Shown: positions 1 to 7,518 of the stretch, in pieces
Layout: the number at the start of each line of letters is the position of its first letter
How positions within the stretch are numbered: the first letter of the stretch is position 1
Source of the DNA: Deltaproteobacteria bacterium
GTDB taxonomy: Bacteria > Desulfobacterota > Deferrisomatia > Deferrisomatales > BM512
Length of the DNA stretch: 37,865 nucleotides
Assembly (NCBI GenBank): GCA_030591565.1
Contig: JAUVAU010000021.1
Span: 1-37,865 of the forward strand
Reading direction: 5' to 3'
Notes under the pieces: generated by a model
Seen by the model: the letters and a program-made list of their open reading frames with translations, nothing else
Told to the model about the DNA's origin: nothing
Database searches by the model: none
Program-made: the position numbers and the translations under genes

Positions 1-431
1 AGAATGCGGCGGGCCTGCTGTGCGTTGTAGCGGTCCAGATTGATCTCGGTTGGATTCTCAAGGGCCTTTTTTACGCCGCTTTTGGTGATCTCGGTGATCA
101 TCACGCGGCTTATGCTTTTTTCGCCCTTCTTGGGGCGAATCTCTTCGGCGATGTGCCAGGCGATAGCCTCGCCCTCGCGGTCCGGGTCAGGTGCGAGGTA
201 GATGTGATCGGCAGCGGCGGCGGCTTGTTTGAGCACCTTGATGACCTTGGCCTTGCCGCGAATTACCCCATACTTTGGCTCAAAGCCATTTTCGATATCG
301 ACGCCCAGGTCGCTCTTGGGCAGATCTTTTATGTGGCCCACAGACGCCTCGACCTCAAAATCCTTGCCGAGGTAGCGCTTCAGGGTTCTGGCCTTTGCGG
401 GGCTTTCTACTATAAGGAGCGATTTTGCCAT
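1..431 (-). CDS. topA: DNA topoisomerase I, N-terminal part (3' end beyond window)
   Basis: Type IA topoisomerase that relaxes negative supercoils. Only the first ~143 residues lie in the window. The reverse-strand reading from ATG 431 begins MAKSLLIVESPAKARTL, the characteristic TOPRIM opening with the catalytic Glu in VESPAKA. It continues with the family motifs SVGHIKDLPK and, near residue 88, YLAPDPDREGEAIAWHI, whose acidic triad binds Mg2+. The start is unambiguous because the VESPAK motif is always within the first dozen residues. The gene lies 71 bp downstream of dprA on the same strand; dprA-topA is a common bacterial gene pair, so cotranscription is likely. The zinc-ribbon C-terminus, if any, cannot be seen. 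Confidence 0.97.
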   Translation of the reverse strand, partial: MAKSLLIVESPAKARTLKRYLGKDFEVEASVGHIKDLPKSDLGVDIENGFEPKYGVIRGKAKVIKVLKQAAAAADHIYLAPDPDREGEAIAWHIAEEIRPKKGEKSISRVMITEITKSGVKKALENPTEINLDRYNAQQARRI

Positions 432-458
432 GTTCAATTCCACCTGCTGCGTTGAGCG

Positions 459-500
459 GGTTTAATGTTGCCGGTTTAATGTTGCCGGTTTTATGCTGTT
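459..500. repeat. Tandem 14-bp repeat between dprA and topA
   Basis: Two exact 14-bp units (GGTTTAATGTTGCC) at 459-472 and 473-486 are followed by a decayed third unit at 487-500. They fill most of the dprA-topA spacer. Slippage repeat; no function is evident. Confidence 0.7.
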
Positions 501-502
501 AA

Positions 503-1618
503 TCAATCGCCTGAAAGCCGGAACCGCTTTCCAGCCCATTCCTCGGCTCGACCGGCCAGCACCAGTTCCATCAATGCCGCCCCGGTCCTCAGCACACCCA
601 GCCCGCACTTTTGCGAAATGAGATCAATGTGCTGTGGCGATTTTTCCAGATTCAATAATACCCGATCGGCATCCGCGCCGACGGGTTTGTTTTTTTTACC
701 TTTTTTGCCCTTTGTCTCTTGCGCAAGCGACTCAAAGCCAAGCTCGCGAAGGATGTCTTCCGGTTTCTCTGCCAGCGCTGCGCCCTGCCTCAGCAGGTTG
801 TTCACCCCTTCGGAGAGGGCGGAACCGGCGATGCCCGGCACCGCAAAGACCTCCCGGCCCTGATCGAGCGCGGTGGATGCGGTAATGAGCGAGCCGCTCT
901 TGCGCGTGGCCTCGACCACCACCACACCCAAACTCAAGCCGCTGATGATCCTGTTGCGACGCGGGAAAAACCTCGCATCCGGCCTCGTCCCCGGCGGGTG
1001 TTCGCTTATCAGTGCGCCCCCTTCGGCGACGATCCGGGCGGCCAGGTCCCTGTTCCTGTACGGGTATATGACATCTATGCCCGAACCCAGCACCGCCAGT
1101 GTGATGCCCTTGCCTTCGAGCGCTCCGACGTGGGAGCAGGTGTCTATCCCCTGGGCCAGCCCGCTCACTATGGTGAACCCCTCCAGGGCGAGGCCCCGGG
1201 CGAGGTGGCGGGCGCACTTCGCGCCGTGGGGCGAGGCCTTGCGGCTGCCCACGATGGCGATTCCGCCCCGCGTGGCGCAGTCGCTTCTGTCAATTTGGCC
1301 GTTCACGTAGAGCCCCGCCGGCGGATCGTAGATTGCGGCCAATTGCTCAGGGTACCCAGGGCCACCGTAGTGGATGACCTTGACTCCTATTCCGGCTACG
1401 CTCTCCAGCAATCGTTCGGCGCTGTCCAGGTCGGGTCTTGCTCCGGCCAGCTCTCTTGCGCGCCTGGTGTCGCCCAGCGCTTCGATGAGTCCGGTCGAGC
1501 CTGCTGTCAGTACCTCTTCGGGGCTGCCAAAGTGATCGACCAGGAGTTTGAAGGTCCTGTCGCCAATGCTCTTTGTGGCCCTCAGGGCCAGGGCCCATTT
1601 GACGCGAGCCGTATCCAC
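503..1618 (-). CDS. dprA: DNA-processing protein DprA/Smf
   Basis: Single-strand DNA-binding protein that protects incoming DNA and loads RecA during natural transformation. The protein has an N-terminal helix-hairpin-helix/SAM-like region, then the DprA Rossmann fold. Its motifs are visible: GSRKASPHG, IVSGLAQGIDTCSH, AVLGSGIDVIYPYRN, FPRRNRIISGLS, and ATRKSGSLITASTALDQGR followed by EVFAVPG. After a Lys-rich linker, a C-terminal winged-helix (DML1-like) domain occupies the last ~60 residues. I chose the GTG at 1618 (start VDTARVKW) because a GAAGGGGG ribosome site lies about 7 nt upstream; an ATG at 1672 would add 18 unconserved residues and has no such site. Translation ends 71 bp before topA. 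A family this well conserved leaves little doubt, although dprA alone does not prove competence. Confidence 0.95.
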   Translation of the reverse strand: MDTARVKWALALRATKSIGDRTFKLLVDHFGSPEEVLTAGSTGLIEALGDTRRARELAGARPDLDSAERLLESVAGIGVKVIHYGGPGYPEQLAAIYDPPAGLYVNGQIDRSDCATRGGIAIVGSRKASPHGAKCARHLARGLALEGFTIVSGLAQGIDTCSHVGALEGKGITLAVLGSGIDVIYPYRNRDLAARIVAEGGALISEHPPGTRPDARFFPRRNRIISGLSLGVVVVEATRKSGSLITASTALDQGREVFAVPGIAGSALSEGVNNLLRQGAALAEKPEDILRELGFESLAQETKGKKGKKNKPVGADADRVLLNLEKSPQHIDLISQKCGLGVLRTGAALMELVLAGRAEEWAGKRFRLSGD

Positions 1619-1716
1619 CGAATTTCCCCCTTCGTCCGGATGTTGACGTTCCACGCTGCGAGGGCGGTACATTAGCCGCACTGGAAGAGTAATGCAAGAG
1701 GGTAAGCGGGTTTTTC

Positions 1717-1949
1717 GATGCTGATGAAAAATCCCGGATATCCTCCGATTGACGTTGTCAGGGGCGAAAAATGATCCTCGAAATACCTGCCAGTATGCCT
1801 GCGGTCATTTTTCTTCCCTTCCTGCCTCTCGAAGAATCTTCGGTGTTTCCAGTTTATCGTCGGCTTAGTTAATAGTTTCCCCGGCATCGGCTAAAATCTC
1901 CGGTTTAGCGTTACTCCCCGCTTCGGGAGAGTTTTTCGCAAGAGCCTCG
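1717..1949 (+). repeat. MITE-like dispersed repeat, copy A
   Basis: About 233 bp, closely matching copies at 5191-5440 and 18485-18724 in the same orientation. The left terminal inverted repeat is eroded here and the right end carries a small insertion. Internally, GAAAAATGATCCTCGAAATAC (1766-1786) pairs imperfectly with 1793-1813 to form a hairpin flanked by T-runs on both strands, and CTCCC/GGGAG near 1914-1929 forms a second hairpin followed by TTTTT. It sits 11 bp past the priA stop codon, so it lies in the likely 3' UTR of priA. Confidence 0.85.
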
Positions 1950-1959
1950 TTTTTCCGCT

Positions 1960-4371
1960 TCACATGAGGCGCAGGGGGTCGATGTCAATGGTAACCGACA
2001 CCCCTTTGGAGGGTGAGAAGGGACCCTCGGAGATAAACGCCCTGATAAGTGATTGAAGCGCGGAAGGCTCCGGGCCGGGAGCCCTCAGGAGCAGCTGGTA
2101 TCTGTAAGAGTTGCGAACTCGTTCGATGGGGGCCGGGGCGGGCCCCAGCACGTCCACGCCTGTTTTTGCACCCCTGCTCGAAAGCCATGCCCCCACCCTT
2201 GAGGCCGTGGCGGCGCACTCGCTCTTGTTTATGGAAGCGATGCGGATCACAGCGCCCCTGCGGTAGGGAGGGTAGCCCACCTCCTCTCGCTCTTCCAGCT
2301 CTGCGGTGGCGAATTTTTTGTAATCCCCCTCGGCCACGGCCTGGAGGACGGGGTGGTGGGGGTTGCGGGTCTGGATGTATACGGTTCCCCTGGACTCTCC
2401 CCGTCCCGTGCGGCCCGCCACCTGGCTCAGCGTCTGGTAGGTGCGCTCCGAGGCCCGAAAGTCGGGCAGGTGAAGGGAGTCGTCGGCCGAGACCACACCC
2501 GCCACGGTCAGCTTGGGAAAGTGGTGACCCTTGGCGACCATCTGGGTGCCCACGAGGATGTCGGCCTTGCCATCGGCAAAGTCACTCAGGACTTCCAGCC
2601 CGCCGCCCGGCCCCCTGGCCGAGTCGCGATCCAGCCGGGAGACGCGCGCGTTGGGCCACAGCCCCGATATCAGCTCCTCTATCTTCTGGGTGCCGGCCCC
2701 GACCTCCACCAGCTCGCCGGTTTCGCACTCGGGACACAGCTCCGGTCTTGGACGCGTGGCTCCGCAGTAGTGGCAGACGAGCTTTCCGCCGCCCCTGCTC
2801 TTGTGCAGCGTCAGCGCCACCGAGCAGTGGCGGCACCGCATCGGTTCGCTGCACCCGGTGCAGTAGAGCGCGGGGCTTATGCCCCTACGGTTGTGGAAGA
2901 CGAGCGCTTGCTCTCCGGCCTCCAGGCAGCGGGTGATCGCCTTTTTAAGCTGCTCGCCTATCAGCACCTGACGCCCCAGCCTGCGCTCCTCATTGCGTAT
3001 GTCCACCAGCTTTATTTCCGGCTCCTCCGCGTCGCCCACACGGTCGGGCAGGGTGAGGAGGGTGTAGCGCCCCGAGGTCGCCTGGGCGTAGTCCTCCACG
3101 TCGGGGGTGGCCGAACCCAGAACGACGGTCGCGCCATTTTTGTTAGCCAGCCAAAGCGCAGCGTGTTTGGCGTTGTATTTAAGCCCCTCGTCCTGCTTGT
3201 AGCTCTGGTCATGGGCCTCGTCCACGATGATCAGCCCCAGCCTTTTGAGCGGCGCGAAGATAGCCGAACGGGTGCCCACGACCACCCTGGCGCGGCCGCT
3301 ACGCACGGCCTCCCATTGGAGGGAGCGCTCCCTCTCGCCCAGCCCGCTATGGAGCACCGCCAACCCTTCGCCGAGCCGGTCGCCGAACCTGCCCACCAGC
3401 TGGGGGGTCAGGGTGATCTCGGGGGCCAGCACCAGCGCGGTGTGTCCCAGCCGAAGTGCTTTCGTGACCGCGTTTATGTAGACCTCGGTCTTGCCGCTGC
3501 CGGTGGTGCCGAGGAGCAGGATCGAGTTGAATTTGCCTGAGGCGACGCTATCGGCGATCTCTTTGACGCACTCGCTTTGCCGGTCGGTCAACTCTTTGGG
3601 CGGTTCACCACCGTAGCCGAGCTCTGCGGATGATTTTGGCGCGGGAGGTGTCGCCTCCAGGGTGATCCAGTTTTTCCCGGCTGCCCGCTTTATCGTATCC
3701 GGGGCGATTGCCCGGTTCTTCAGGTCGGTCACCGATTTTGGCCCCTGCTCCAGCTCTCTTAAAAGCATCGCGAGTTTGAAGCTGTTGCCCCCCAGGGTTT
3801 GGTGGGGCGGGGCGTTGTCAGTGAGAGTGGCCCAGTTTTGGGAAAAAGATGTGGGCAGGTCGGTTTGCCAGCGCCGTTCGAGCTTACCCCCGGACAACAG
3901 TCCCTCAAGCGCCTTCAACTCCGAGCGCGCTACCGAGGCCAAGGGTAACGTTTGCCTGGCGGCGATCTTCCCGAAGAGTTTGGCCGCCGGGTCGGCGTGG
4001 TCGGGTGGTGTGGTCTTGGGGAGTGGCGAGTAGGCGACACGATGCGTTGCGCGCCTTGAAGAGGGTGCGACCGCTGCGAAGGTTTCGCCGATCGGGTGGT
4101 GATAGTAGGCGGACATCCATTTGGAGAGCGCGATCAGGTCGGGGGTGAGCGCGGGCTCGGGATCGAGTACTTCAAGCAGATTTTTGACCCTGGAATCAGG
4201 GTACTCGGTCCTGTCGGCGGTGGAGAGGATTACCCCGACGACGATCCGGTTGCCCACCTCGACCAGGGCGCGGCTTCCAGGATTGGCAAACTTGGTTAGA
4301 TGTTTGGGGATGCGGTAGGTAAAGGTGTTTCTGACTGGCAGGGGCAGGGCGATGTGGGCATAGAGGCTCAT
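1960..4371 (-). CDS. priA: Primosomal protein N' (replication restart helicase PriA)
   Basis: 3'-5' superfamily 2 helicase that recognises stalled forks and reloads the replisome. The 803-residue length is slightly above the usual ~730. An N-terminal 3'-DNA-binding domain (MSLYAHIALPLPVRNTFTY) is followed by the helicase core: Walker A GTTGSGKT near residue 287 and a DEAH box near residue 382. A zinc-binding insertion holds paired cysteines (CTGC, CRHC, CHYC, CPEC) around residues 503-560. The helicase C-lobe then follows, with VGTQMVAKGHHFP and VAGRTGR motifs. The start ATG abuts the stop codon of the upstream secreted-protein gene (stop at 4372-4374), indicating translational coupling. All catalytic and zinc residues appear intact. 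Confidence 0.97.
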   Translation of the reverse strand: MSLYAHIALPLPVRNTFTYRIPKHLTKFANPGSRALVEVGNRIVVGVILSTADRTEYPDSRVKNLLEVLDPEPALTPDLIALSKWMSAYYHHPIGETFAAVAPSSRRATHRVAYSPLPKTTPPDHADPAAKLFGKIAARQTLPLASVARSELKALEGLLSGGKLERRWQTDLPTSFSQNWATLTDNAPPHQTLGGNSFKLAMLLRELEQGPKSVTDLKNRAIAPDTIKRAAGKNWITLEATPPAPKSSAELGYGGEPPKELTDRQSECVKEIADSVASGKFNSILLLGTTGSGKTEVYINAVTKALRLGHTALVLAPEITLTPQLVGRFGDRLGEGLAVLHSGLGERERSLQWEAVRSGRARVVVGTRSAIFAPLKRLGLIIVDEAHDQSYKQDEGLKYNAKHAALWLANKNGATVVLGSATPDVEDYAQATSGRYTLLTLPDRVGDAEEPEIKLVDIRNEERRLGRQVLIGEQLKKAITRCLEAGEQALVFHNRRGISPALYCTGCSEPMRCRHCSVALTLHKSRGGGKLVCHYCGATRPRPELCPECETGELVEVGAGTQKIEELISGLWPNARVSRLDRDSARGPGGGLEVLSDFADGKADILVGTQMVAKGHHFPKLTVAGVVSADDSLHLPDFRASERTYQTLSQVAGRTGRGESRGTVYIQTRNPHHPVLQAVAEGDYKKFATAELEEREEVGYPPYRRGAVIRIASINKSECAATASRVGAWLSSRGAKTGVDVLGPAPAPIERVRNSYRYQLLLRAPGPEPSALQSLIRAFISEGPFSPSKGVSVTIDIDPLRLM

Positions 4372-5091
4372 CTATTGCGCCAGCCCCTGTCCTTCTTTAT
4401 TCAATTCTTCGCCTTCGCCCTCTTCTTCCGGCTCCACCATGAGGCTGCGCCACCAATCGGGACCTACCGCCGTCGGGTCGCTTGCACTATCGGGCAGGGT
4501 GGGCTGACGGGGGCCGGAGATGAGTTGAAGCAGATCGGAGCCGCCAAGGCTTATCCATCCGGGCCAGCCTGACTCGGTGGTTGGTCCGGCGTCGGCCTGG
4601 GAGCCGTCGGGCATCCTCACGGACACCAGCCTGAAAGAGACGTTGTCGATGATCGCCTGGGGCATGGCGGGTTCAGTCTCGCCCAGCGCGCCGATGGTGA
4701 CGCCCAGCCGGTCGCCGCCTTCATCCAGGCGCACCCAGCCCCTCCTGTTCATGTCCACGCCGGAAAGTCTGAGGATATCGGCGAGGTCGTCGCCGGTCAG
4801 CCCGCTGTAAAAGTCCAGCAGACGCCAGAGCGCCTGATCTCCGCCCGGGGTCGTGGCTGCGAGGCCGGGGCCGGGGTCTACCATTACTTCACCATAATCG
4901 GGGATGAAACGATGTGCGCCGGGCCAGAGGACCTCCAGAATGCCGGGTCTGCCGTTTAGCGCTGCACGAAAGGACGCCGGACCCGAGACGGTCTTGCGAG
5001 CGCACCTGTCCAGCACCTTGTCGGGCAGGGGTACGAAGCCCGTCAGGAAGGTCAGGGCTATTATGAGGAACGCTGGAATTATTTTGCGCAT
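4372..5091 (-). CDS. Secreted protein of unknown function
   Basis: Not recognised. A 239-residue protein that starts MRKIIPAFLIIALTFLTG, a convincing export signal, so I place the start at 5091 and not at the longer upstream reading (5142). The mature part contains short motifs such as LWPGAHRFIPDYGEVMVDPGP and ends in a very acidic Glu-rich tail (about 20 residues before the stop). It carries no cysteine pairs or catalytic signature I can name. Its stop codon directly abuts the priA start codon, so it shares a transcript with priA, but nothing else links it to replication. Copy B of the dispersed repeat lies upstream. Confidence 0.7.
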   Translation of the reverse strand: MRKIIPAFLIIALTFLTGFVPLPDKVLDRCARKTVSGPASFRAALNGRPGILEVLWPGAHRFIPDYGEVMVDPGPGLAATTPGGDQALWRLLDFYSGLTGDDLADILRLSGVDMNRRGWVRLDEGGDRLGVTIGALGETEPAMPQAIIDNVSFRLVSVRMPDGSQADAGPTTESGWPGWISLGGSDLLQLISGPRQPTLPDSASDPTAVGPDWWRSLMVEPEEEGEGEELNKEGQGLAQ

Positions 5092-5190
5092 GGGGCTATC
5101 GGCTCTGTCGGCTGCTCGGTCGGCGGTTTTAAAGTGGCTCATGCCTTTAGGCCCCGTGGCCGTCCTGACTTGGTGCAGGGCCGGCCCATA

Positions 5191-5440
5191 CTAAGAGCTT
5201 CGCCGAAAAACCCCGGATATCCTCCGATTGACGTTGTCGGGGGCGAAAAATGATCCTCGAAATACTTATCAGTATGCCTGCGGTCATTTTTCTTCCCTTC
5301 CTACTCCTCGAATGATCTTCGGGGTTTCCAGTTTATCGTCGGCTTGGTTGGAGGTTTGCCCGACATCGGCTAAAATCTCCGGTTTAGCCCGGATTAGCGT
5401 TACTCCCCGCTTCGGGAGAGTTTTTCGGAGAGCCTCCTAA
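5191..5440 (+). repeat. MITE-like dispersed repeat, copy B
   Basis: A 250-bp copy nearly identical to copy C. The left end CTAAGAGCTTCGCCGAAAA and the reverse complement of the right end (CTAGGAGGCTCTCCGAAAA-like) form imperfect terminal inverted repeats. It has the same internal hairpins as copy A plus a ~10-bp insertion (CCCGGATTAG) before the last hairpin. It fills most of the 370-bp gap between dksA and the secreted-protein gene, 21 bp past the dksA stop codon; nothing else is seen in this gap. Confidence 0.9.
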
Positions 5441-5461
5441 TGGCTCCCTCGGTCGGTTGGA

Positions 5462-5821
5462 TCAGCTGTTGCTTTTCTCGATGCTCTCCATCTCGGTCTT
5501 GCAGTCGATGCACAGCGTCGTGACGGGGCGCGCCTTGAGTCTCTTGACCCCGATGTCGTCGCCGCAGTTGTCGCACTCGCCAAAGGTGCCCTCGTCTACT
5601 CTTTCGAGCGCTTCACGTATCTTGGCGATCAGCTTGCGTTCGCGGTCGCGGATGCGAAGCAGGAAGTTGCGGTCGGATTCGGCGGTGGCCCGATCGGTGG
5701 GGTCGGGGAAGTTATCCTCGCCCTCAATCAGGTCGCTGACCGTGGTGCGCGCCTCGTCGAGTAGATCATCGAGCCGCGTTTGCAATAGTTTTTTGAACTG
5801 CGCTCTTGTTTTCTTGTCCAT
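5462..5821 (-). CDS. dksA: DksA/TraR-family zinc-finger transcription factor
   Basis: RNA-polymerase secondary-channel regulator acting with ppGpp. The 119 residues form an N-terminal coiled coil with the tip motif D40-x2-D43-x-A45 (DPTDRA), the acidic tip needed for DksA activity. A C4 zinc finger follows with C83, C86, C104 and C107 (CDNC and CIDC). It is shorter than E. coli DksA (151 aa), but both functional elements are intact, so it is a true DksA-like protein and not one of the short TraR forms. It is divergent from the outer-membrane gene at 5923 and probably heads the minus-strand run towards priA, although the repeat copy B separates it from the next gene. Confidence 0.93.
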   Translation of the reverse strand: MDKKTRAQFKKLLQTRLDDLLDEARTTVSDLIEGEDNFPDPTDRATAESDRNFLLRIRDRERKLIAKIREALERVDEGTFGECDNCGDDIGVKRLKARPVTTLCIDCKTEMESIEKSNS

Positions 5822-5922
5822 ACAACACCTTGTTCACGACAGATAAATCGCCGATTGATTAGTATCATGCCAATGGGATATCATGGTACCCCCCAGAATA
5901 AAGAATGAGGGATTATAGCAAT

Positions 5923-6780
5923 ATGAAGATGAAGCGCAAACCCCTTTTAACAGCTTTGGCCTTTCTATTTTTTTATCCGACCTTTTCAGTGGCCGCTACG
6001 CCCGCCAGCGATCCGCTTCCAGAGCTGTTTCATCCCCGCGCTATGGCGCTCGGTGGCGCCGTTTCATCTATCCCCGATCCGATCATGTCTGTGCGTGCAA
6101 ATCCCGCAGGAATAGCCGCTTCACGCGGTCTTTACGGGGCTGTCACCTATATTACGCGTAACAAAGATCAGTTCGATGCGGTGTCGGTTTCCGTGGTCGA
6201 CAATAGCTCCTCCAAGTTTGCCGGGGCGTTGCAGTACACGCGTTTGGCCAGCGATCAGGAGACCGAAGATGTTGGCCTGACCTTTGCCGCAGGCCTTGGG
6301 GGCTACTATTTTGGCACCACTGTGCGATATGTTCACGGCAAAAACGCTGTAATCGACGATTGGGATGGCGAGTTCGTTGGCGATATCGGCATGATGCTCT
6401 TTCGCGATTCGGGGATAGGCATAGGCATCGTGGGCAAGGACCTTTTCGCGAACACCATCAAGACACTTGAGCAGCGCGCCACCCTTGGGGTCTCCTACAG
6501 CGGCCTCACTGATTTTATCTTCGCTGGCGACTTCACCAGATATTTCGAGGACGATTACAAGGATGGAAACGGCGGCAGTCTCGGTATTGAGTGGGCTCCG
6601 AGCCAGACCGGCCTGGCGCTGAGAATAGGCCAGATGTGGGATGGCCGCACCGATGAGGATTATCCCTCGGTGGGTTTTGGCTGGGACAATCAGAAATTTG
6701 AAATCGAATACGCCTACAGGATCACCCGCCAGCACACCCACCAGGAGATTCACTCCATTTCGCTCAGCGGCACTTTCTAG
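5923..6780 (+). CDS. PorV/FadL-like outer-membrane beta-barrel protein
   Basis: The 285-residue precursor has an N-terminal signal peptide (MKMKRKPLLTALAFLF, probable cleavage after SVAA). The motif HPRAMALGGA then NPAGIA is typical of the PorV/UPF0164/TraF-like branch of FadL-type barrels. The rest alternates short amphipathic strands rich in Gly and aromatics and ends in an aromatic residue (SLSGTF), as required by the BAM complex. I prefer the ATG at 5923 because TGAGGG lies 11 nt upstream; ATG 5905 is possible. The gene stands alone between dksA (divergent) and the metal cluster. Substrate unknown: FadL relatives move hydrophobic compounds, PorV relatives help type IX secretion, and neither can be assigned here. 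Confidence 0.8.
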   Translation: MKMKRKPLLTALAFLFFYPTFSVAATPASDPLPELFHPRAMALGGAVSSIPDPIMSVRANPAGIAASRGLYGAVTYITRNKDQFDAVSVSVVDNSSSKFAGALQYTRLASDQETEDVGLTFAAGLGGYYFGTTVRYVHGKNAVIDDWDGEFVGDIGMMLFRDSGIGIGIVGKDLFANTIKTLEQRATLGVSYSGLTDFIFAGDFTRYFEDDYKDGNGGSLGIEWAPSQTGLALRIGQMWDGRTDEDYPSVGFGWDNQKFEIEYAYRITRQHTHQEIHSISLSGTF

Positions 6781-6854
6781 AGTAATTCAGCCATGTTGAG
6801 CGTGCCCTAGCCAACAATGGCGTTTTGCGTGAAATATAATTCCTATGAACCTAC

Positions 6855-6883
6855 TTGACAATGATAAAATTATTCATTACTTT
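6855..6883 (+). promoter_or_regulatory. Candidate promoter of the metal-efflux cluster with palindrome in the spacer
   Basis: A perfect -35 hexamer TTGACA (6855-6860) is followed after 17 bp by a weak -10 TACTTT (6878-6883). The spacer contains AATGA-N9-TCATT (6859-6877), an inverted repeat in the position where metal-responsive regulators often bind. The first gene of the cluster starts 28-31 bp downstream. Sequence-based inference only. Confidence 0.5.
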
Positions 6884-6910
6884 CCCAGTAGGAGTTAACG
6901 CTGGGAAAAT

Positions 6911-7348
6911 ATGATGAAGATAAAAAAGATTTCATATCTGTTGTTGTGCTTGTTGATCGCGTTGGGGACGACTGCCCACGCCTTCAATACGTGCGACTCC
7001 CCCTGCTGCACCTCACAGGGCGGTACGAGCCACGAGTCCATGGGCCAGGATGGCCTGGGGTCGGCGGATTCCCGCGACCATGATATGGAATGGATGGGGA
7101 TCATATGGAATGGGGCCGAGGGGGATGACCTCACCGACGGCTGCAATCCCCAGGTTGTCTATCAATCCATCCCCGGCGCGACCTTGGGCCATGCCCCGCA
7201 GCTCCCGATCCAGATCGACCTGGTTACTACCTTAGTCATAGACTCACCCGATAACACCGCAAAATCCTTTCACGCCCAGGACACAACGGACCTCTCTGTC
7301 CGCTCGGGTCCACCCCTCTACGTATCAAACGCAACATTCCTCTGCTAA
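6911..7348 (+). CDS. Small Cys-containing secreted protein heading the metal cluster
   Basis: Not assignable to a family with certainty. The 145-residue protein starts with an export signal (MMKIKKISYLLLCLLIALGTT, cleavage near AHA). Directly after it comes CDSPCC, followed by a His/Met/Asp-rich stretch. The C-terminus has a GPPLY motif and ends in Cys. The layout recalls small periplasmic proteins found at the head of copper-efflux operons (DUF2946-like), but this is resemblance only. Its position as first gene after a good -35 box and before the efflux genes suggests periplasmic metal binding. An alternative start is the second ATG, 3 bp later. Confidence 0.65.
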   Translation: MMKIKKISYLLLCLLIALGTTAHAFNTCDSPCCTSQGGTSHESMGQDGLGSADSRDHDMEWMGIIWNGAEGDDLTDGCNPQVVYQSIPGATLGHAPQLPIQIDLVTTLVIDSPDNTAKSFHAQDTTDLSVRSGPPLYVSNATFLC

Positions 7349-7361
7349 CCACCTGAACAGC

Positions 7362-7379
7362 GCCGCAATGCATTGCGGC
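7362..7379. promoter_or_regulatory. Perfect 18-bp palindrome upstream of the first TolC-like gene
   Basis: GCCGCAATGCATTGCGGC is fully self-complementary and lies 14 bp after the stop of the small secreted protein. No T-run follows, so it is not a standard terminator; an operator or an mRNA hairpin that reduces read-through or protects the transcript are options. Confidence 0.5.
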
Positions 7380-7518
7380 ATTGGTTCGGTGTGGACCGTC
7401 TTGCAGCGTCCATACACGACGAAGTGTTTGGAATTCATGTGGTTTTTATGGATTCAAACAAACGTCGCACGTAGCGTTCGTAAAAAACGGTAATAGCAAA
7501 TGGAGTGTAAAATTTAAT

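Noticed and set aside
719-1675. Long plus-strand frame opposite dprA (318 codons)
   Set aside because: Antisense shadow caused by GC-rich codon bias; dprA on the other strand carries every family motif.
1914-1940. Terminator for priA in repeat copy A (CTCCC/GGGAG then TTTTT)
   Set aside because: The T-run follows the hairpin on the plus strand, while priA is transcribed on the minus strand; it could only act on plus-strand transcripts.
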